Origin: JBBDIP01 sp050260675
Lineage (GTDB): Bacteria; Bacillota; Sulfobacillia; Fermentithermobacillales; Fermentithermobacillaceae
DNA length: 64,000 bases
Direction of reading: 5' to 3'
NCBI GenBank assembly: GCA_050260675.1
Contig: JBLNCN010000004.1
Span: 5,915-69,914 of the forward strand
The stretch's first letter is position 1; every line of letters starts with the position of its first letter. A program made the position numbers and the translations under genes. The notes beneath the pieces are model-generated. The model saw only the letters and a program-made list of their open reading frames with translations. It was not told the DNA's origin and ran no database searches. Positions 34,574 to 43,637 of this stretch are shown piece after piece.

Positions 34574-36691
34574 TTAGACCCGCTCGATCCTGGCCGCTAC
34601 AACCGTCACGTCGTCAGGTGGCTCCTGCCCTCCGACCCGGCGGCCGTAGCCAAGAAGCGTCTTCACCGAGAGGTCGAGGGAACCTTCCTTAAGCCGCCGG
34701 AGCCGCGAGATTAGGAGATGCTCGGCCCGGGCGGGAACGGGACTTGACCTGAAGATCCCGTCAGAGACCAAGTAGATCTCATCCCCAGCTGCCACCGGCT
34801 CGCTGGTGGCGAAACAGGGAAGCGCGCTGAATGCCCCAGCGGGGGGGCGGGAACCCCTTACTACCAGGACGTTGCCGTCCTTCTTGCGGATAAACGACGG
34901 AGGAGCGCCGAGCTTGTGGAAGTACGCCCTCTCGGTGTCTTGGTCAATAAGCAGGCAGTCAACGGCTACGAAACTGTCGGGCCTGCATGAAAGGAACAGG
35001 GCCGAGTTAAGGAACGACACGCAGGAGTCATAGTCAAGTCCGCAGTCTAGCAGCGACCGGAGGATCTCTATGGTTTCCTTGCTCTGTTTTGCGGCTGACT
35101 CGCCCTTGCCCATGCCGTCCACGAGGACCGCAAGGGTGCGGGTCGGCGAGATGTCGTACTTGACCCACATGTCGCCGGGCCGGTCGGTGCCCTCGGCGGG
35201 AGTGGAACCGCCCTTGACGGTCACCTTGAGTCTCTGCTTGCGGACCCTTCCTGCCGCTTCGGCAGCAGGCTGAGGCCGGGGAGCGAGGAGCTGCCCCAGA
35301 CAGCGGTACTGGAACGACAGGCAGTCTTTTGTCTCATCGTCGATCGTCCGGAGGCGTCTCTCAAGGCGGCTCAACTCGCGCACGTGATTCAGCTCACCGA
35401 TCACCTGAGGGAAACGCCTGCAGAGGTCCGCCGCCCGCGAGTTGGACTCCGAAGTGATCTGACCGCTCACCTGCATAGAGCGCGTGAGATCCAGGAACGC
35501 TTCGTACGTCTCGCCGAATCGCTCCTCCCAACAAGAGGACCTGTCTTCGCAGTCCCGGCACACGCGCTCGGCTATTAGCCTTACAACCGAGGGGTCCGTG
35601 GCGAGATCTTCGTCGGCCGTGTCCGAGATCGCCACGGTCGAGGCGGAGGCTGCTTGGGAGAGCATGTCTCCCATCTCGAGCAGAGCGTGGGCTACGGCAG
35701 CGGTCCGAACGGAGTGTGCATCCATTGCCGGCCTGGGCCTGGACGCATTCCTGCCGGCGGCCAAGACCGGAAACCGCTCTGACAGCATCTTCTCCGAACG
35801 CTTTGTCAGGAGCAGTATGGCGACGCAAGAGATGAACTGCTCAGTCAGCCGGATCGTCAAATCGCCCGATGACTCGGCGTAGATGGACATGAGGAGCCCG
35901 CCCGAGAGATACCCCAGGACCGACTCAACCCTGCCAAACCATCCCCCGACTCCAGCCAGGAGACCGGATACTCCGAGGACGCCGAGAATGGCTGCACCGT
36001 CACTTCCGGTAAGAGCCACTATCAGGCCCGCAGCCAGGCCCGCGATGGCTCCCCCGCCAGGGCCTGCGGCAAACCCCGCCACCAGCGTGCAGCCCATAGC
36101 GGCCGCGTCCAAGACCCCTATCCCGTACACTGTGAGACCGTGCAGCCCCCCCAGTGACAACAAGACCACAACAAGCAACGCCTCAGAAGCCTTTTCCGTA
36201 AAGGAGGGACCCTTGTCGCGATCGGGTGAGAAAGCTATTTGAGTAAGGGCCGCGACAACTACCGCGCACAGCCCTTCCAGCAAGGCGGACATGTAGGAGA
36301 AAAGCGACGGCGAGTTGACGGCCGCAGCTACCAAACGTGAGACTGTTACTACACCGCCCGAGAGCAGCGAGTCAAGTATCCCGGGAGCCTTCCTGTCCCG
36401 CCCTACCCTCATGGCCAGAGTCACCAGGACAAACGCCAGGACGTTGTAGGCGAGGAGGCTCCAATCCCTCATGGTGGCGGCTCCGATCGCCGAACCAAGC
36501 GCCGCGTACAATGACAGTCTCGGGTTTTGGCGCCGCAGCCCGGCATAGAAGGCCGGAGCGAAGGGCGCAAGGCTTCCTGCAAGGACCGTCCGCGCCAGCA
36601 ATAATCCCAGTGCGGTCACGTAGTAAGGATCCCTGTCGAGGTGAAGTTCGGGTATCTTCAAAGATTTCATGAAAGAGGACATCCTGTTCAA
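34574..36691 (-). CDS. spoIIE: Stage II sporulation protein E (PP2C phosphatase)
   Basis: Membrane phosphatase of the asymmetric septum that dephosphorylates SpoIIAA and so activates sigma-F in the forespore. Its presence marks the organism as a spore-former. About 705 aa: an N-terminal region with about ten hydrophobic segments (residues 15-310), a regulatory middle part with a Cys-rich CRDCEDRSSCWEE, and a PP2C domain (about 500-700) with VDGMGKGESA and LVSDGIFRSSP metal-binding motifs. The GTG at 36712 overlaps the ribosome binding site; the TTG at 36691 has GGGGAGGGG about 9 nt upstream and is preferred. It heads the spoIIE-tilS-ftsH run. Confidence 0.95.
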   Translation of the reverse strand: MNRMSSFMKSLKIPELHLDRDPYYVTALGLLLARTVLAGSLAPFAPAFYAGLRRQNPRLSLYAALGSAIGAATMRDWSLLAYNVLAFVLVTLAMRVGRDRKAPGILDSLLSGGVVTVSRLVAAAVNSPSLFSYMSALLEGLCAVVVAALTQIAFSPDRDKGPSFTEKASEALLVVVLLSLGGLHGLTVYGIGVLDAAAMGCTLVAGFAAGPGGGAIAGLAAGLIVALTGSDGAAILGVLGVSGLLAGVGGWFGRVESVLGYLSGGLLMSIYAESSGDLTIRLTEQFISCVAILLLTKRSEKMLSERFPVLAAGRNASRPRPAMDAHSVRTAAVAHALLEMGDMLSQAASASTVAISDTADEDLATDPSVVRLIAERVCRDCEDRSSCWEERFGETYEAFLDLTRSMQVSGQITSESNSRAADLCRRFPQVIGELNHVRELSRLERRLRTIDDETKDCLSFQYRCLGQLLAPRPQPAAEAAGRVRKQRLKVTVKGGSTPAEGTDRPGDMWVKYDISPTRTLAVLVDGMGKGESAAKQSKETIEILRSLLDCGLDYDSCVSFLNSALFLSCRPDSFVAVDCLLIDQDTERAYFHKLGAPPSFIRKKDGNVLVVRGSRPPAGAFSALPCFATSEPVAAGDEIYLVSDGIFRSSPVPARAEHLLISRLRRLKEGSLDLSVKTLLGYGRRVGGQEPPDDVTVVAARIERV

Positions 36692-36712
36692 AACGCGGTC
36701 CCCTCCCCGCAC

Positions 36713-37076
36713 GTTGTTGCTTCCATATTATCCCAGGTACTGGCGCACTCTTTGTCGCCGCCTGTCTGGTAGGGGACGCGTTTTCGTGGATCTAGGCTGT
36801 CGAACGGCGCACGCCAGACGAGGCAAGTGGCGTAATATGGGTGATCGTGAATGTGAGGTCATCGTGAATGTGAAGTGCTCGTGAAGGGGAAGCGCGCGGT
36901 GTTGCGGCGAGTACCCAGACAAATCATGAGGCGGCAGGAGAAACGCCCTGCCGCCTTTGTTTATTCTAGCCATCCCGGCCGCCGTTCCGCTGGCAGTTGA
37001 GGATGTGCCAACCCAAACAAGCGCTCCGCTCGCGGCTTCTCGCCGCCACTATGGTACTAGCAGCTTTACATCATTG
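36713..37076. other. Intergenic stretch with short repeats and an orphan terminator
   Basis: 364 bp between the spoIIE start and the end of the SLH-protein gene, both on the minus strand. It contains a 13-bp direct repeat ATCGTGAATGTGA (36844-36856 and 36861-36873) with a partial third copy (CTCGTGAA, 36879-36886), then a plus-strand terminator at 36929. An open frame 36669-36884 exists but has no supporting features. A small RNA read rightward is possible. Confidence 0.45.
36929..36965 (+). terminator. Plus-strand Rho-independent terminator without an obvious gene
   Basis: 10-bp stem AGGCGGCAGG / CCTGCCGCCT with an 8-nt loop and TTGTTTATT after it. The T-run is on the plus strand only, and no plus-strand gene ends nearby. 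Confidence 0.75.
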
Positions 37077-38471
37077 TCAATTCAGGGGAAGCGATACCTT
37101 GCTGTACTCCTGACCGTCTTTCATGCTCACCAGGAAAAACTCCAGCATGGTGGGGGACTGGTCAGCGAAGAGGGCCGGATCGACGTGCAGACCCCAAAGC
37201 CCCCAACCCATCCCCTGCGTCGCGGTGACGTAGCTGAACAAGATGTCGCCTGCCACGCCTGCTATTCTCCAGTTTACGTTTGCCTCGAAAGCTGACGCAG
37301 CCCCAAGGGCGTACAGGCTGCCGCCATCCCACTCTGCGCCCTGAAGCGGGTTCATGCGGATGACATGCTTGAAGGTGGGATCGCTTGTCTCCGCCATCCC
37401 AAGCAGCCTAACGATCACGGTTGCAGCCTCGCCCCTGCTCAGACCCTCCATGGGGCGATAGGTCCCATCCGGGAAACCGGCGATGAAGCCGCGGTTGGCG
37501 CTCTCCTGGATAGCCGTCCTGTACTTCTCAGTAGCCGTGTTCAGGTCGGCGAAGACGGGCGCCGGGCTGACCTCCTGATAATCAACCTCCGGATGCTGCT
37601 TCAAGTAGGCTGCTGAAGCAGTTACCAGCAACGCGGCCATTTCCCCACGAGGGATGACCTCGTCAGGTTTCAGGTTCTGGCCGTAGTCCGATGCTTTGAT
37701 AAGGCCCGAAGCCAACGCCCTGCGGACATAGTCCTCATGCCACTTGCCCGTAACATCGGCGAAGGGGACGGCCTCACCCGATGCGTAAGGCAGTTTCAGT
37801 CCCTCCACCAGCATTTTGATGAACTCAGCGCGAGTCACCTTGTTGTCGGGCCTGTAAGTGCCGTCGGGGTACCCGTCCAGCACATCCCAGGCCATGAGGA
37901 CGCCAACCGCGCCTCCGGACCAGTGCTGGTAGACGTCGTCCAGCACCTGGAACACGCTGCCGAAAACGCCCTCGGTGGAGAGGGGTTCCGTGATGTCCAC
38001 GTGTCCGGCGAGGGAGTCCAGCTTCTCTCCGTTAACCAGGATCTGCACTGCAGTGACACCCTGGAATTGCCCCAGCGTCGCCACTATGGCGGAAAGGATT
38101 GCAGCTTCGCCGCCGGAGCCGACGTTCGCACCCTTTATCTCAGGACTGAAATCCACGGTAGCCAGACCGTCCTTGATGGTAACGCCCAATACCTTGGTTT
38201 CCTTGGGAAGAGGCAGGAACGGACCGCCTGGATATCCGGCTATCAGGGCTTCCATAGAAGCCTTTGCCGGCGCATCGGTCTTGGGAACGAGATGCCTAAC
38301 CGGGTACACGAAGGACCCCAGTTTGGTGTAAAGCGGGAAATAGACCGTGAAATCCGTGTACTCGGGCTCGGCGGCCAGAGCAAGACCGGCCGGCAGAGCG
38401 GCCATTGCCGCAGCCAGCATAACTACTGCAATCACAGCCGCTACAAAACGCCCAAGATGCGTGGTCTTCAA
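37077..38471 (-). CDS. Secreted GerMN and SLH domain protein
   Basis: A 464-aa exported protein. A signal peptide (about 1-33, ending ALAAEP) is followed by a GerMN-like domain (about 40-165: VYFPLYTKLGSFVYPVRHLVP, SMEALIAGYPGG, TVDFSPEI). Then come at least two S-layer-homology repeats (about 190-350: DGYPDGTYRPDNKVTRAEFIKML, GFPDGTYRPMEGLSRGEAATV shown in part) and a C-terminal domain of unknown type (about 360-464). SLH repeats bind pyruvylated cell-wall polymers, so it is surface-anchored. GerMN domains are known from the germination protein GerM. The fusion suggests an envelope or spore-surface role. The TTG at 38471 has AGAGGAG about 10 nt upstream. Confidence 0.85.
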   Translation of the reverse strand: MKTTHLGRFVAAVIAVVMLAAAMAALPAGLALAAEPEYTDFTVYFPLYTKLGSFVYPVRHLVPKTDAPAKASMEALIAGYPGGPFLPLPKETKVLGVTIKDGLATVDFSPEIKGANVGSGGEAAILSAIVATLGQFQGVTAVQILVNGEKLDSLAGHVDITEPLSTEGVFGSVFQVLDDVYQHWSGGAVGVLMAWDVLDGYPDGTYRPDNKVTRAEFIKMLVEGLKLPYASGEAVPFADVTGKWHEDYVRRALASGLIKASDYGQNLKPDEVIPRGEMAALLVTASAAYLKQHPEVDYQEVSPAPVFADLNTATEKYRTAIQESANRGFIAGFPDGTYRPMEGLSRGEAATVIVRLLGMAETSDPTFKHVIRMNPLQGAEWDGGSLYALGAASAFEANVNWRIAGVAGDILFSYVTATQGMGWGLWGLHVDPALFADQSPTMLEFFLVSMKDGQEYSKVSLPLN

Positions 38472-38568
38472 TAGCAGCAGCTCCTCTCGGAAAGGAAAAC
38501 GTCCTGGAAATGTCCTTCACTATTAGGACGGTGACCAGGACTATCGGGTTCCAGTCAGAAAATGTAAA

Positions 38569-38598
38569 AGCCGGGTCGCCACAATGGACGGCCCGGCT
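38569..38598 (-). terminator. Minus-strand terminator
   Basis: Stem AGCCGGG / CCCGGCT with a loop of 16 nt. On the minus strand it is followed by TTTTACATTTT, so it ends the transcript carrying the 38613-38858 gene. Confidence 0.7.
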
Positions 38599-38612
38599 GC
38601 ATCACCGTGCGC

Positions 38613-38858
38613 CTACCTGCAGGCGGCGTCGGACTGCAGTCCAACCAAGCACCGGTATTCCTCGGAGATCTTAAGGATGGAATCAAGCTGTTCCTGCACG
38701 TCGGGAGCCTTGAAAAGCTCCTTCATCCTTTGGGCGCCCCAAGCGGCGTCTGCAAGATCCCCAATAAACCTCTGGATTTCTCCGTACTCAAGACCCAAAA
38801 TCGATGCCAGTCTCGACAGCGCCTTGTCGTAGCTTTGCCTGAGGCTGTCTAGTTGCAC
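38613..38858 (-). CDS. Small helical protein, paralogue of the 42873 gene
   Basis: An 81-aa soluble protein predicted to be all-helical, reading LRQSYDKALSRLASILGLEY near the start, then GAQRMKELFKAPDV and ISEEYRCLV. It shares pattern and length with the protein at 42873-43115: SYDKAL/QYEQAL, RLASILGLEYGEI/RLAAALELEYAEV, and ISEEY/ISQEF align. Both have start codons (GTG here) after a strong RBS. It lies 94 bp downstream of copA on the same strand and may be in its transcript. No family is recognised. Confidence 0.7.
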   Translation of the reverse strand: MQLDSLRQSYDKALSRLASILGLEYGEIQRFIGDLADAAWGAQRMKELFKAPDVQEQLDSILKISEEYRCLVGLQSDAACR

Positions 38859-38952
38859 GGTGCCCTCACCTCACGTCAGCCTTGCCGATGTCATCAACGA
38901 TAACATCGCACATTTGGCGCCGCGGTACATGCGGTTTCACCTTAAACCGCCA

Positions 38953-41589
38953 TTAAGGATTCCTCAAATTGGGCCGTACGTTCACGCGCCTCAGCAAGTT
39001 CGCGTTGGTCACAACACTGATGGAGCTGGTCGCCATGGCGATCTCGGCCATAACCGGATGGAGCAGTCCCAGGATGGCCAGTGGGATCATAACCAGGTTG
39101 TAGAAGAACGCCCAGAACAGGTTCTGCCGTATCTTCTTGAAGGTCGCCCTGGAAAGCTTCACGGCCGTAACCACGCCCGATAGGTCGCCGCGGACCAGAG
39201 TCACGTCCGAGGACTCAATGGCGATATCCGTTCCGGTACCGATCGCGATGCCGACGTCGGCCTGGGTGAGGGCGGGCGCGTCATTAATCCCGTCCCCAAC
39301 CATGGCCACAAGGCCATGCCTGCTCTGGAGTTTCTGTATCTCCTCTGCCTTTCCGCCGGGAAGGACCTCGGCAAGCACGTGAGTGATGCCCACCTTGGCC
39401 GCGATGGCGTCGGCGGTACGTTGGTTGTCTCCTGTAATCATGGCGGTATCCAGGCCGAGGTCACGGAGCTCCCTTATGGCCGCAATGGAATCTTCCTTGA
39501 GGGGGTCCGCAACAGCCACGATGCCCGCTACCTTGCCGTCCTCGGCGACAATGACCGCGGTCTTGGCCTCCCCCTCCAAACGCCTCAGATCGCCTTCGAG
39601 AGCGTCAAGGTCGGGCCGGGCGACGCCGCCCTCGCCCATCAGCTTCCGGCTGCCAACCAGAACTCGCTTGCCCTCTAGGAGCGCTCTGACTCCTTTTCCC
39701 GGTATAGCCTCGAAGTCGTCTATGCCGTGCAGAGAGAGCCCCCTCTCCTTTGCCCCCTGGACAATAGCCGCGCCGAGCGGGTGCTCGGATCCGGCTTCGA
39801 CGGACGCTGCCAGGACAAGCACACGCTCTTCTGTGAACCCGCCCCGGGGCACAACGTCCGTCACCTCGGGCTTTCCTTTGGTGATCGTCCCGGTCTTGTC
39901 GAAGACCACTACCTTAACGTCCCGCATGGTCTGAATAGCGGCGCCGTGCCTCACCAGCACGCCGTTCTCCGCTCCCATCCCGCTCCCTACCATGAGCGCC
40001 GTAGGCGTTGCGAGCCCGAGGGCACACGGACATGCGATGACCAGAACCGCTATGGTTGCCGAAAGCGCGAGGGTCACGGTGCCCAGAGTGGGGTCCACCC
40101 ACGGCAGGTACGCTGCTGCCGCGGAGATTACGGCCTGCATGGCATTGGGGGCCAGAAGCCATAGAAGGAGGGTTCCAGTGGCGATGGCGAGGACCGAAGG
40201 GACGAACACGGAGGTGATCTTGTCGGCGAACGCCTGGATCGGCACTTTCGTGCCCTGCGCCTCTTCCACCAGTTTGATGACCTGAGCGAGGAACGTATCC
40301 CTGCCGACCTTAGTGGCTTTTACCTTGATGAGACCGTTTTGGTTCACGGTAGCGCCGATGACCTGGTCGCCGACCTCTTTTTTGACAGGCATGGACTCTC
40401 CGGTCGCCATGGATTCGTCCACGCTGGTACGGCCGTCGATCACTTCGCCGTCTGTCGGTATCTTCTCGCCGGGACGGATCACTATCACGTCGCCCGGCTT
40501 CAAGTCTTCAATCGAAACCTCCCGCTCCTCGCCGCCAACCAATATGCGGGCAGTCTTGGCCCCCAGTTGAATGAGTTTGCGGATCGCCTGGGAAGCGCGC
40601 CCCTTGGCCGTTTCCTCGATGTACCTCCCGGTCAGATGGAAAGCCATGATCATCGCAGATACACCCGCGTAATCGGCTATGGGGGCGAAGAAACTGACCG
40701 GCCCTGTGATAAAAGCAACGCCGGTGCCCATGGCTATGAGGACGTCCATATTGGCGCTACCGTGAGTGACCGCCCTGTAGGCGGTGCTGAACGTGCGGCG
40801 CCCGAACACGAACAACGGAGGGATCGCCAGCACGATCATGCCGGCATGCATGACCATCATGTTAGGCCAGGAGATCCCGAAGAACATCTCGGGGATCATC
40901 CAGAGGATGATGGGCAGCGTGAATGCCCACGCGCCCCACATGCGGGAGCGAGCGCCGCGGACCTTACGTTCGTCCTCGTCGACTTCTGGAGCGGCCGCCA
41001 TGCCAACGGCACTGCCTGCTGCTGCCCCTGCGGCAGCCCCAATCGGACCTCCAACGGCAGCTCCGATAGCCGCTCCGGCCGCCGCGCCTTTCAGGGCGAC
41101 CGGCGCTTCTTCGCCCTCCATGCCCTCCAGGTCGTAGCCGGAATTGTGGACAATCTTCTCGAGTTTCCCGCGGTCTATCAGCGCAGGGTCGAACTCGACG
41201 ACGGCCTTTTCGGTGGCGATGTTCACGCTGGCCGAGTGGATCCCTTGAGCTTTTCGGAGGGCCTTCTCAACCGTGGCCGCGCAACTGGCACAGGTCATAC
41301 CACCGATGCTAAGGGTTGCCTTGCGCCTTTGCTCCTTCAGTTTTCCCTCCTTCGCCTTGTCCTCCTTCACATCGTATCCCGCATTCCGGACCACCTGAGC
41401 CAGCCCCTGCCTGTCAGTCTTCTCCGGATCGTACTCTACGTAAGCCTTCTCGACGGCGAAGTTGACCGTCGCGCTGCTCACGCCATGAGCCTTCTTAAGC
41501 GCGTTCTCGATTGCCTGGGCGCAGGCTGCGCAGCTCATGCCCTCCAGTTCGAGAACCGCTTTCTCTTCCTTGACCGCAACGTTAGGCAT
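38953..41589 (-). CDS. copA: Copper-exporting P1B-type ATPase
   Basis: Membrane pump exporting Cu(I) or similar ions. About 878 aa. Two N-terminal heavy-metal-binding domains with GMSCAAC and GMTCASC (about residues 17 and 92) are followed by an unusual Ala/Gly-rich segment (about 165-205, GAAAGAAIGAAVGGPIG) and then eight membrane segments. The ion-binding CPC is in VIACPCALGLATPTA, the phosphorylation motif is DKTGTITKG, and the hinge is GDGINDAPAL. The ATG at 41589 has GGAGGT 7 nt upstream; the GTG at 41604 also has GGGGAGG 7 nt upstream. A palindrome upstream could be a metal-responsive operator. Confidence 0.95.
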   Translation of the reverse strand: MPNVAVKEEKAVLELEGMSCAACAQAIENALKKAHGVSSATVNFAVEKAYVEYDPEKTDRQGLAQVVRNAGYDVKEDKAKEGKLKEQRRKATLSIGGMTCASCAATVEKALRKAQGIHSASVNIATEKAVVEFDPALIDRGKLEKIVHNSGYDLEGMEGEEAPVALKGAAAGAAIGAAVGGPIGAAAGAAAGSAVGMAAAPEVDEDERKVRGARSRMWGAWAFTLPIILWMIPEMFFGISWPNMMVMHAGMIVLAIPPLFVFGRRTFSTAYRAVTHGSANMDVLIAMGTGVAFITGPVSFFAPIADYAGVSAMIMAFHLTGRYIEETAKGRASQAIRKLIQLGAKTARILVGGEEREVSIEDLKPGDVIVIRPGEKIPTDGEVIDGRTSVDESMATGESMPVKKEVGDQVIGATVNQNGLIKVKATKVGRDTFLAQVIKLVEEAQGTKVPIQAFADKITSVFVPSVLAIATGTLLLWLLAPNAMQAVISAAAAYLPWVDPTLGTVTLALSATIAVLVIACPCALGLATPTALMVGSGMGAENGVLVRHGAAIQTMRDVKVVVFDKTGTITKGKPEVTDVVPRGGFTEERVLVLAASVEAGSEHPLGAAIVQGAKERGLSLHGIDDFEAIPGKGVRALLEGKRVLVGSRKLMGEGGVARPDLDALEGDLRRLEGEAKTAVIVAEDGKVAGIVAVADPLKEDSIAAIRELRDLGLDTAMITGDNQRTADAIAAKVGITHVLAEVLPGGKAEEIQKLQSRHGLVAMVGDGINDAPALTQADVGIAIGTGTDIAIESSDVTLVRGDLSGVVTAVKLSRATFKKIRQNLFWAFFYNLVMIPLAILGLLHPVMAEIAMATSSISVVTNANLLRRVNVRPNLRNP

Positions 41590-41727
41590 GTCCTCGACCT
41601 CCACGTGTAGGCCTCCCCTCGATCGGCGGGAGGTATGTAGCCGCTTCTCCGGGTTTCCTGCCATCTACATTGTCTCCCTCTCTAACTCGTCGGTGGATGT
41701 AAACTCGTCCTACTACGTTATATACTA

Positions 41728-41740
41728 CTACACAGTGTAG
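41728..41740 (-). promoter_or_regulatory. Possible metal-responsive operator ahead of copA
   Basis: CTACAC-A-GTGTAG, a 13-bp inverted repeat, sits next to an AT-rich TATATA that could be a -10 box for copA. TACA...TGTA half-sites resemble those of CopY/BlaI-type repressors, though here with a 3-nt rather than 2-nt centre. No regulator gene is adjacent. Inference. Confidence 0.45.
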
Positions 41741-41862
41741 CACACCCGGTCTATGGTTGTTGCGAGAGAAGTTCGTCCAGAGGCGTAAAAACACCGGGAT
41801 GAGACAGCCGAGGCTTCGTTGCCGCGCGGCGGAGTTCCGCTCTAAGAAGCAACGCCTCCGGT

Positions 41863-42840
41863 CTAGCCAAGCAGAGACTTCAGCCGCAGGGAGGCCTGGT
41901 AGACCTCGTTTCGTGAAGCGCCGGTCTCTACGGTCACCAGCAGGGTGGCTTCCTTAAGGGTACAGCCCCGCTCCACCATGGCTTTGACTAGCAGGGCTTC
42001 CAGAGGGATGTTAGTCGGGGACTCAGCGCCCCGAGAGTCCCTGGTTGAGGTGGCTCCCGGGGCTTCCCCGCCGACGTTCGCACGCAAGGCCGGTGAGCCG
42101 TCGTCTTGCCCGAGATGCACCACCACGGTGTATTCCCCGCGCTCGGCGTTGGGATCTGCCTCCAGAGCAGCCACCACCTCGGATATGGGCCCGTAGTAGG
42201 ATCTCTCGTGAACCTTTGTCAGTTCACAGCAGAAAGAGACCTTCGCATCCGGCATCTCCCGCAAAAGTGCGTCTGCCAGCGCCTTTATTCGCTTGGGAGA
42301 CTCGTAGACTACAAAGGTGGATATCCCCTGCTCCCGTACCCTGCGCAAGGCTGCGCGCAGGTCGCGGGCTGTTCTCGGCAAAAACCCGAGGAAGGTGAAC
42401 TCCCTGGAGGGCAAGCCTGACACCGATACCGCAGTGGCGATGGCGGAGGGCCCGCTGACCCCAAATACCGGTATCCCGGCTTCCCGCGCGGCCCTGACGA
42501 TCTCGACGCCAGGGTCCGATATGCACGGCGTCCCTGCATCGCTCACTATGGCCACGGAGATCCCCTCTGCCAGGATCCGCTCTATGACCTCGCTCGCCCG
42601 ACCCTTCTCGTTGAACTTGTGGAAAGAGAGCATTGGGACCTCAATGCCGAAATGCTGGAGGAGCCCCTTGGTGTGGCGAGTGTCCTCGGCCAGGACCAGG
42701 CGGACGGACCTCAGGGTTTCCAGGGCCCGAGGTGAAATGTCGGATAGGTTGCCGATAGGGGTGGCAACCACGTAGAGGCTGCCGGGCTCAACAGCTGATG
42801 GGTGCCGGGGCTGCCCTGATTTTGTCCCTTCATGCGTCAC
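41863..42840 (-). CDS. rsmI: 16S rRNA (cytidine1402-2'-O)-methyltransferase
   Basis: SAM-dependent tetrapyrrole-methylase-fold enzyme that 2'-O-methylates C1402 of 16S rRNA in the decoding centre. 325 aa. The start region GSLYVVATPIGNLSDI is diagnostic, followed by ALETLRSVRLVLAEDTRHT (in part), SDAGTPCISDPG and GPSAIATAVSVSGLP. The C-terminal part after residue 240 is longer than needed and more variable. The GTG start has GGGAGGG about 7 nt upstream. A 10-bp imperfect hairpin lies just after the stop codon (about 41812-41851). Confidence 0.95.
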   Translation of the reverse strand: MTHEGTKSGQPRHPSAVEPGSLYVVATPIGNLSDISPRALETLRSVRLVLAEDTRHTKGLLQHFGIEVPMLSFHKFNEKGRASEVIERILAEGISVAIVSDAGTPCISDPGVEIVRAAREAGIPVFGVSGPSAIATAVSVSGLPSREFTFLGFLPRTARDLRAALRRVREQGISTFVVYESPKRIKALADALLREMPDAKVSFCCELTKVHERSYYGPISEVVAALEADPNAERGEYTVVVHLGQDDGSPALRANVGGEAPGATSTRDSRGAESPTNIPLEALLVKAMVERGCTLKEATLLVTVETGASRNEVYQASLRLKSLLG

Positions 42841-42872
42841 CGGGCTGCCCTCCCCTGTCCGTCCTCAGAACC

Positions 42873-43115
42873 TCACTTATTAGTCTCCCCGGGAAGCGCT
42901 TGGAACTCCTGGGATATCAGGATGACATCCTGCAAGGTCTCGTTGATCTGAGGGTTCCGGAAGAACCCAACGATCTTCGCGGCTCGATCTTTCGCCGCTC
43001 CGATGTCGCCGAACATGCCTTTTACCTCGGCGTACTCCAGTTCCAATGCGGCAGCCAGCCTGTGGAGAGCTTGTTCGTATTGTGCGCATAGTGTAGCACG
43101 GTCAAGTTTGTGCAT
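42873..43115 (-). CDS. Small helical protein, paralogue of the 38613 gene
   Basis: An 80-aa soluble, all-helical protein: QYEQALHRLAAALELEYAEV, then KGMFGDIGAAKDRAAKIVGFF and ISQEFQALPGE. It aligns along its length with the 38613-38858 protein. The ATG has GGAGAGG 5 nt upstream. It precedes rsmI (32 bp apart) and follows the FMN-binding gene, all on the minus strand. The function of neither paralogue is known. Confidence 0.7.
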   Translation of the reverse strand: MHKLDRATLCAQYEQALHRLAAALELEYAEVKGMFGDIGAAKDRAAKIVGFFRNPQINETLQDVILISQEFQALPGETNK

Positions 43116-43247
43116 CGTGACCTCTCCGCTTCTAGCGCGCGCCCAGCCGTTCTATGTCTGACTATCGGCTTTCTACAAGGCGTCTCGGGGATCCTGCATA
43201 TGACGTAGCGCCTTTGGGCCGCGGGCTCCCGGCGACCGCCATGCTCT

Positions 43248-43637
43248 TCACTTCAGCGCATCCTCGATGGCAAGCAGGATCGCGTAACTGCTCATCGTGG
43301 CTCCGCTGACAGCATCAACCTTGATTGACTGAGCTGCGAGGACCTTCCCGATGACCCCTTCACCGGCAGCACCTTGCCCGTTTCTATGCCTTACCAAATT
43401 CACGCTCGTGATCACGTGGTTCTTTACCGTCACATCGACGTCGACGATGACCGGTCCAGTGTCGTAGTGGCCGGAGTAGGTCCCATCCTCCACCCTGCCT
43501 AGATCTACATCCACTTTGCCTATGCGGTTCATGGCATCAGCCTGGTATCGCTTGAGCTTCGCAAGGATGGGCACCATAAAAACGGCCACAGCCAGGACAA
43601 CCAACCCCAGGACAATGAATAAGGGACGGACTCTCAT
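43248..43637 (-). CDS. FMN-binding domain protein, membrane-anchored
   Basis: A 129-aa protein with an N-terminal hydrophobic anchor (about 5-27, PLFIVLGLVVLAVAVFMVPI) and an FMN-binding domain. The covalent flavin site is SGAT in DAVSGATMSSYAI, where Thr carries FMN after ApbE action. The domain is extracytoplasmic by topology. Such proteins take part in electron transfer at the membrane, as in RnfG/NqrC-like or extracellular electron transfer chains. No partner genes are next to it. Length is short for the family but motif-complete. Confidence 0.85.
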   Translation of the reverse strand: MRVRPLFIVLGLVVLAVAVFMVPILAKLKRYQADAMNRIGKVDVDLGRVEDGTYSGHYDTGPVIVDVDVTVKNHVITSVNLVRHRNGQGAAGEGVIGKVLAAQSIKVDAVSGATMSSYAILLAIEDALK

